Shown here: positions 13,961-17,091 of the stretch, in pieces
Layout of the letters: each line of letters starts with the position of its first letter
Numbering within the stretch: position 1 is the stretch's first letter
Assembly: GCA_041617635.1 (NCBI GenBank)
Contig: JBFJOO010000088.1
Span: forward strand, 1 to 17,091
DNA length: 17,091 nucleotides
Reading direction: 5' to 3'
DNA from: JAABRB01 sp041617635
GTDB lineage: Bacteria; Pseudomonadota; Gammaproteobacteria; Burkholderiales; SG8-39
The notes under the pieces: model-generated
Told to the model about the DNA's origin: nothing
Database searches by the model: none
The model's input: the letters and a program-made list of their open reading frames with translations, nothing else
Made by a program: the position numbers and the translations under genes

Positions 13961-14827
13961 ATGTCGCTGCAGAACTTTATTGACCCCCCCAAGTTCAACG
14001 ATTACAAGGAGCGGTTCAAAGATCACTACAAGCTGGAGCGCCGAGCGGACGGGGTGATCCTCGCCCAGGCGCACACCAAGGGCGGGTCGGTCCAGCTCAG
14101 CGTCCAGAATCACCGCTCGGTCGGACAGCTCTTCAAGACTGTCGGCGCCGATCCCGAGAACGAAATCATGATCTTCACCGGCTCGGGCGAGGACTTCATG
14201 ATGAACGCGGACCCCGAAGGCTTCAAGCTCGAGGAGGAAGATCTGCCGTACTGGAGCTACGAATACGCCTACAAGGACGGTCGCATCAACGTCAGCTCGC
14301 TGGTGAACGATCTAGAGATTCCGACCATCGGCATCCTGAACGGCCCGGGCTTCCACAGCGAGATTGCGCTGATGTGCGACCTCACGCTGTGCAGCGAGGA
14401 CGCGATCATCTACGACCTCCATTACGACATCGGCTCGGTGCCCGGCGACGGCATTCACAGCTGCTTCCAGGAGCTGCTGGGCGTCAAGCGCGCCGCCTAT
14501 GCGCTGCTTACGGGCGAAACCTTCGACGCGAAGAAGATGCTCGAGTACGGGATGGTCAACGAAGTGGTGCCGAAGGACCAGCTCGTCAAGCGTGCCTATC
14601 AGCTCGCCGACCACATCATGACGCAGCCCCGCACGACCCGGCGCCTGACGACGCAGATCATCCGGCGTCCGTGGCGGCACCGCATCACAGACGATCTCGA
14701 CGGCGGATTCGGCATCCAGATGTTCGGGCATCTGGCCAAGAAGAAGGCCATGCACAGCCGCGCCAACATCGCCGATGCCGGCGCCTACGTGAAGAAGGGC
14801 CGGAAGAACGGCTTCGACACCGTCTAG
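13961..14827 (+). CDS. Crotonase-fold hydrolase resembling 6-oxocamphor hydrolase
   Basis: The 288-residue product belongs to the crotonase superfamily (IFTGSGEDFMMNAD and ILNGPGFHSEIALMCDL form the oxyanion hole; LLTGETFDAKKMLEYGMVNEVV is the usual C-terminal segment). It lacks the two glutamates of enoyl-CoA hydratase. Instead it shows the pattern recalled for Rhodococcus 6-oxocamphor hydrolase, a retro-Claisen C-C hydrolase of cyclic beta-diketones: histidines at 51 (NHRS), 132 (FHSEI) and 154 (DLHYD) and aspartate 163 in VPGDGIH, each aligning with a catalytic residue of that enzyme. The fifth residue, a glutamate, appears as Gln253. An N-terminal extension of about 25 residues and a Lys-rich C-terminus are extra. 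It lies about 250 bases after the alpha/beta hydrolase gene, and its stop overlaps that of the convergent PPOX gene. Confidence 0.85.
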   Translation: MSLQNFIDPPKFNDYKERFKDHYKLERRADGVILAQAHTKGGSVQLSVQNHRSVGQLFKTVGADPENEIMIFTGSGEDFMMNADPEGFKLEEEDLPYWSYEYAYKDGRINVSSLVNDLEIPTIGILNGPGFHSEIALMCDLTLCSEDAIIYDLHYDIGSVPGDGIHSCFQELLGVKRAAYALLTGETFDAKKMLEYGMVNEVVPKDQLVKRAYQLADHIMTQPRTTRRLTTQIIRRPWRHRITDDLDGGFGIQMFGHLAKKKAMHSRANIADAGAYVKKGRKNGFDTV

Positions 14828-15450
14828 TAGATCGTCTGCTTGATGAGATCCGGGTAAGCCCGATCGTACTCGGCGGCATCGATCGTGCTGCCGGTGATCT
14901 CCGCGAGTATCTCGCCGGTGGTCGGGACTGCGGAGCGGGGAACCTGCGCATCGGCCGACCACAGGCGCGAGCGGATCAACGCCTTGGCGCACTGGAAGTA
15001 GACCCGATCGACCGTCACTTCGAGCAGTGTGTGGGGCGCCTTGCCGTTGACGACGAACGTCGCGGCGAGCGTGGGATCGACGATGATGCGCGCGCGACCG
15101 TTCATGCGCAGCGTCTCGTTCACGCCCGGAACCAGAAACAGCAGCGAGATGCGCGGATCGTGCACCACATTGCGCAGCGAATCGACGCGGTTGTTGCCCT
15201 TCCGGTCCGGGATCAGCAGCCGCTTCCGATCGAGAACGCGTACGAAGCCGGCCGGGTCGCCCCGCGGCGAACAGTCGGTGCCCTCCGGCCCCACGGTGGC
15301 GATGACGACGAACGGCGCTTTCTCGGCAAACATCCGATACTTGTCGCTGATGTAGTCCACCTCCTTGGTGACCGACGCACCGACCGGCGCGCCGTAGAGC
15401 GCATCGAGCTCGGCAGTGGTGGTGATCTGACGCGATTCGGCGGTTGCCAT
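14824..15450 (-). CDS. PPOX-family FMN-binding protein (MSMEG_1061-like)
   Basis: The start at 15450 gives 208 residues; the longer open frame to 15651 only reads through the neighbouring gene. The split-barrel flavin fold is seen in MFAEKAPFVVIATVGPEGTDCSPRGDPAGFVRVLDRKRLLIPDRKGNNRVDSLRNVVHDPRISLLFLVPG, with the PDRKGNNRxDSLxN phosphate-binding segment, LRMNGRARI, and YFQCAKALIRSRLW near the end. That pattern matches the actinobacterial and proteobacterial MSMEG_1061-type group, whose substrates are mostly unknown. It may be a flavin-dependent oxidoreductase or a reductase of a small ligand. It is the last of three minus-strand genes (TRAP permease, PuuE-like hydrolase, PPOX), 61 bases from the previous gene. 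A short palindrome lies in that gap. Confidence 0.9.
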   Translation of the reverse strand: MATAESRQITTTAELDALYGAPVGASVTKEVDYISDKYRMFAEKAPFVVIATVGPEGTDCSPRGDPAGFVRVLDRKRLLIPDRKGNNRVDSLRNVVHDPRISLLFLVPGVNETLRMNGRARIIVDPTLAATFVVNGKAPHTLLEVTVDRVYFQCAKALIRSRLWSADAQVPRSAVPTTGEILAEITGSTIDAAEYDRAYPDLIKQTIY

Positions 15451-15476
15451 CGAGCGCGCTCCCGTTGGAGAAATTG

Positions 15477-15490
15477 GTTTCAGGTGAAAC
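15477..15490. promoter_or_regulatory. 14-base palindrome upstream of the PPOX gene
   Basis: GTTTCA and TGAAAC face each other around GG, 26 bases before the PPOX start in the gap after the deacetylase-fold gene. The A/T-containing element stands out from the GC-rich background and has the size of an HTH operator, but it is short enough to be chance. Confidence 0.35.
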
Positions 15491-15511
15491 TTACGTGATC
15501 GCTCCGGCCCG

Positions 15512-16414
15512 TCAGCCGATGTGCGTCGCGTGGTTGGCGAGATACCAGGTCGCGACCGCCTCGCGGGTGGTCCACCAAACGTCGTCGCGCTTGGCGGCGT
15601 GCGTGAGGAACTCGCGGAAGCAGCCCATGCGATGCGGATGACCCGAGACATGGGGGTGCAGGCCGATGTTCATCATCTTTCCGGTCTCGGCGCTCTCGGC
15701 ATAGAGCTCGTCGAAGTTGTCCTTCAGCATCCGCGCCGCGTCCCACGTCGACATCGCACGGCGGTGGAAGAAGGTGAAGTCGTTGATCTCGATGGAGTAG
15801 GGCGTGTTGACGATCGGGCCGTGATCGGTGTGGATGAGGTACGGCTGGTCGTCGTTCATGTAGTCGCAGAAGAAGATCAGTCCGTGCTCGGCCAGGATGT
15901 CGGGCGTGCGGAGCGTGCCGCGCAGGCTCGACGAGAGCCAGCCCTTCGCCTTGCGGCCGAGGGTGCGCTCGTAGGCTTCGAGCGTCGCCCGGATCACCTT
16001 GCGCTCGGCCGCCTCGTCGAACGCGAACCGCGTGAGGAGCTCGCCCTGCTCGTAGTTGTGCGCCACGATCTCCCAGCGACGGGCATCGGCGTGCGCGACG
16101 ATCTCGGGCCGCTCGAGGGCGGTCTTCGCGTTGATCGTGCACGAGAGCGGCACGCCGGCCTCCTCGAACACCTTGAACAGGCGCCACACGCCCACTCGCA
16201 GCCCGTACTCGCGCCACGTGAAGTTCGGGAAGTCGGCGACGTTGCCGGGCAACGGATCGGGCAGCATGGGGGGGCCGCCCGCGTAGTACGGCTCGCGATA
16301 GTCCTTCACGAGATCCCAGTACTCGCAGTTCATGGTGACGATCACTGCGAGGCGCTTTCCGTCCGGCCAGCGGAGCGGCTTACGCTTGATGATCGGAATC
16401 CAGTCGTAACGCAT
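15512..16414 (-). CDS. Polysaccharide-deacetylase-fold hydrolase, PuuE/cyclic-amidase-like
   Basis: The 300-residue protein has the NodB/CE4 fold but starts without a leader (MRYDWIPIIKRKPLRWPDGKRLAVIVTMNCEYWD), so it is cytoplasmic and unlikely to act on cell-wall glycans. Where typical deacetylases have a DD motif it has NCEYW (N29, E31), and motif 2 reads AHNYEQGE (H119), with the second metal histidine absent. Later segments fit the PuuE allantoinase group: KGWLSSSLRGTLRTPDILAEHGL, a DDQPY loop (188-192) and LHPHVSGHPHR (253-262). PuuE opens a cyclic amide without metal, so hydrolysis of a cyclic amide or imide is the best guess. The gene lies 40 bases after the TRAP permease and before the PPOX gene in one minus-strand operon. 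Confidence 0.85.
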   Translation of the reverse strand: MRYDWIPIIKRKPLRWPDGKRLAVIVTMNCEYWDLVKDYREPYYAGGPPMLPDPLPGNVADFPNFTWREYGLRVGVWRLFKVFEEAGVPLSCTINAKTALERPEIVAHADARRWEIVAHNYEQGELLTRFAFDEAAERKVIRATLEAYERTLGRKAKGWLSSSLRGTLRTPDILAEHGLIFFCDYMNDDQPYLIHTDHGPIVNTPYSIEINDFTFFHRRAMSTWDAARMLKDNFDELYAESAETGKMMNIGLHPHVSGHPHRMGCFREFLTHAAKRDDVWWTTREAVATWYLANHATHIG

Positions 16415-16454
16415 CGTCGTTCGTGGTGTGCTGGCTGCGGAGTTCTCGAGGATT

Positions 16455-17091
16455 CTACACGCGGGATGCGCGCGCGCGGCCGCGCAGCCACTCGCGCCCG
16501 ATCAGGGCGAAGCCGAGCACTGCGCCGGCGAGCTCGAGCGCCAGCGCGCCCTCGAACCCGTGGCCGGGAACGAGGAGCGCGATGCCCGCCGCGACAAAGC
16601 CGATGCGCATGGTCGGGCCGAGCGAGCGCCTGAAATAGCCGCCGATGCCCAGCGACGCGAGCCACACGCCGATGAGCGCGGTGACCGTCGCTTGCGCCAC
16701 CTGGAGAAATGAGCCTTGCAAGAGGAGCGCCGGCGAAAGCACGAACAGGAACGGCAGGATGAACGCCGGCCAGCCGTACTTGCAGGCGAGCAGCGCGGTC
16801 CGCATCGCCGGCGCCTCGGCGAGATTCGCCGCGGTGAATGCCGCGATCGCGACCGGCGGCGTGATCATCGACAGGATCCCGAAGTAGAGCACGAACATGT
16901 GCGCCGCCATCGGCGTGACGCCGATCTGGATCAGCGGCGGTGCCGCGAGCGTCGCCACCATGAGATAGACCGCGGTCGTCGGCATTCCCATGCCGAGGAT
17001 GATTCCGACCACCGCGGTGAGCACCAGCAACGCGAACAGGTTGCCTTCCCCGACCTGGACGAGCACGAATGTCAGGCCGAACCCCAGACCG
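16455..17091 (-). CDS. TRAP transporter fused (4TM/12TM) permease, C-terminal part
   Basis: The frame is open to the window edge, with about 211 residues visible; the N-terminal two thirds of this usually 600-900-residue protein lie outside. The DctM-type large-subunit signature is clear: VVGIILGMGMPTTAVYLMVATLAAPPLIQIGVTPMAAHMFVLYFGILSMITPPVAIAAFTAANLA. Further membrane helices follow (WPAFILPFLFVLSPALLL, IGVWLASLGIGGYF, and two more), ending in a basic tail (REWLRGRARASRV). Such fused permeases pair with a TAXI-type solute receptor to import carboxylates using an ion gradient; the receptor is not seen here and may be upstream. It is the first visible gene of the minus-strand operon, so the imported solute is the likely origin of what the two following enzymes treat. 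Confidence 0.93.
   Translation of the reverse strand, partial: GLGFGLTFVLVQVGEGNLFALLVLTAVVGIILGMGMPTTAVYLMVATLAAPPLIQIGVTPMAAHMFVLYFGILSMITPPVAIAAFTAANLAEAPAMRTALLACKYGWPAFILPFLFVLSPALLLQGSFLQVAQATVTALIGVWLASLGIGGYFRRSLGPTMRIGFVAAGIALLVPGHGFEGALALELAGAVLGFALIGREWLRGRARASRV

Noticed and set aside
1..17091. Search by eye for tRNA, rRNA, CRISPR, insertion sequences or phage genes
   Set aside because: No GTTCGA-type arm with an acceptor stem, no regularly spaced repeat array and no transposase or integrase domain was seen.

Overview
The window is GC-rich chromosomal DNA with strong Shine-Dalgarno sites, tightly packed operons, a fused TRAP-transporter permease, FadR- and GbsR-type regulators and crotonase/SDR-type catabolic genes. 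This mix suggests a proteobacterium, most likely a betaproteobacterium (Burkholderiales-like), but no rRNA, tRNA or marker gene is present to prove it. I saw no CRISPR array, insertion sequence or phage gene.

Layout: (1) 1-584, + strand, the 3' part of a PRISE-type short-chain reductase (progesterone 5-beta-reductase/iridoid synthase-like), followed by two near-identical hairpins (660-727). (2) 770-5706, - strand, a signalling module transcribed right to left: a degenerate cyclase-homology/PEGA membrane protein, a Ser/Thr protein kinase overlapping it by 4 bases, a 69-residue protein with a Tat-like leader, and an exported 804-residue protein with a propeller-like N-terminal half and a SUMF1/FGE-like C-terminal domain. 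(3) 5707-6166, a long divergent control region with a perfect 11+11 inverted repeat, leading into a FadR/FCD regulator and a leaderless protein of the NMT1/SsuA substrate-binding fold. (4) 7868-9869, a divergent pair around a 20-base palindrome: an NAD(P)-binding epimerase-like protein to the left, a GbsR/MarR regulator and a DCC thiol-oxidoreductase to the right. (5) 9910-10263, a small exported protein of unknown role. (6) 10377-14827, + strand, a catabolic set: a classical SDR, a group D flavin monooxygenase-like protein, an alpha/beta hydrolase and a crotonase-fold protein resembling 6-oxocamphor hydrolase, with a decayed EamA transporter on the other strand between the first two. (7) 14824-17091, - strand, an operon read right to left: TRAP fused permease (cut by the window end), PuuE-like polysaccharide-deacetylase-fold hydrolase, and an FMN-binding PPOX protein.

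How it may work together (inference): regions 6 and 7, perhaps with the FadR regulator and reductases of the left half, look like an uptake-and-degradation island for an alicyclic or terpenoid-like carbonyl compound. The TRAP permease would import it, the SDR and flavin monooxygenase would oxidise it, the beta-diketone-hydrolase-like crotonase would open a ring by carbon-carbon hydrolysis, and the other hydrolases would finish. The kinase module is separate and looks like a sensor-to-envelope signalling unit.
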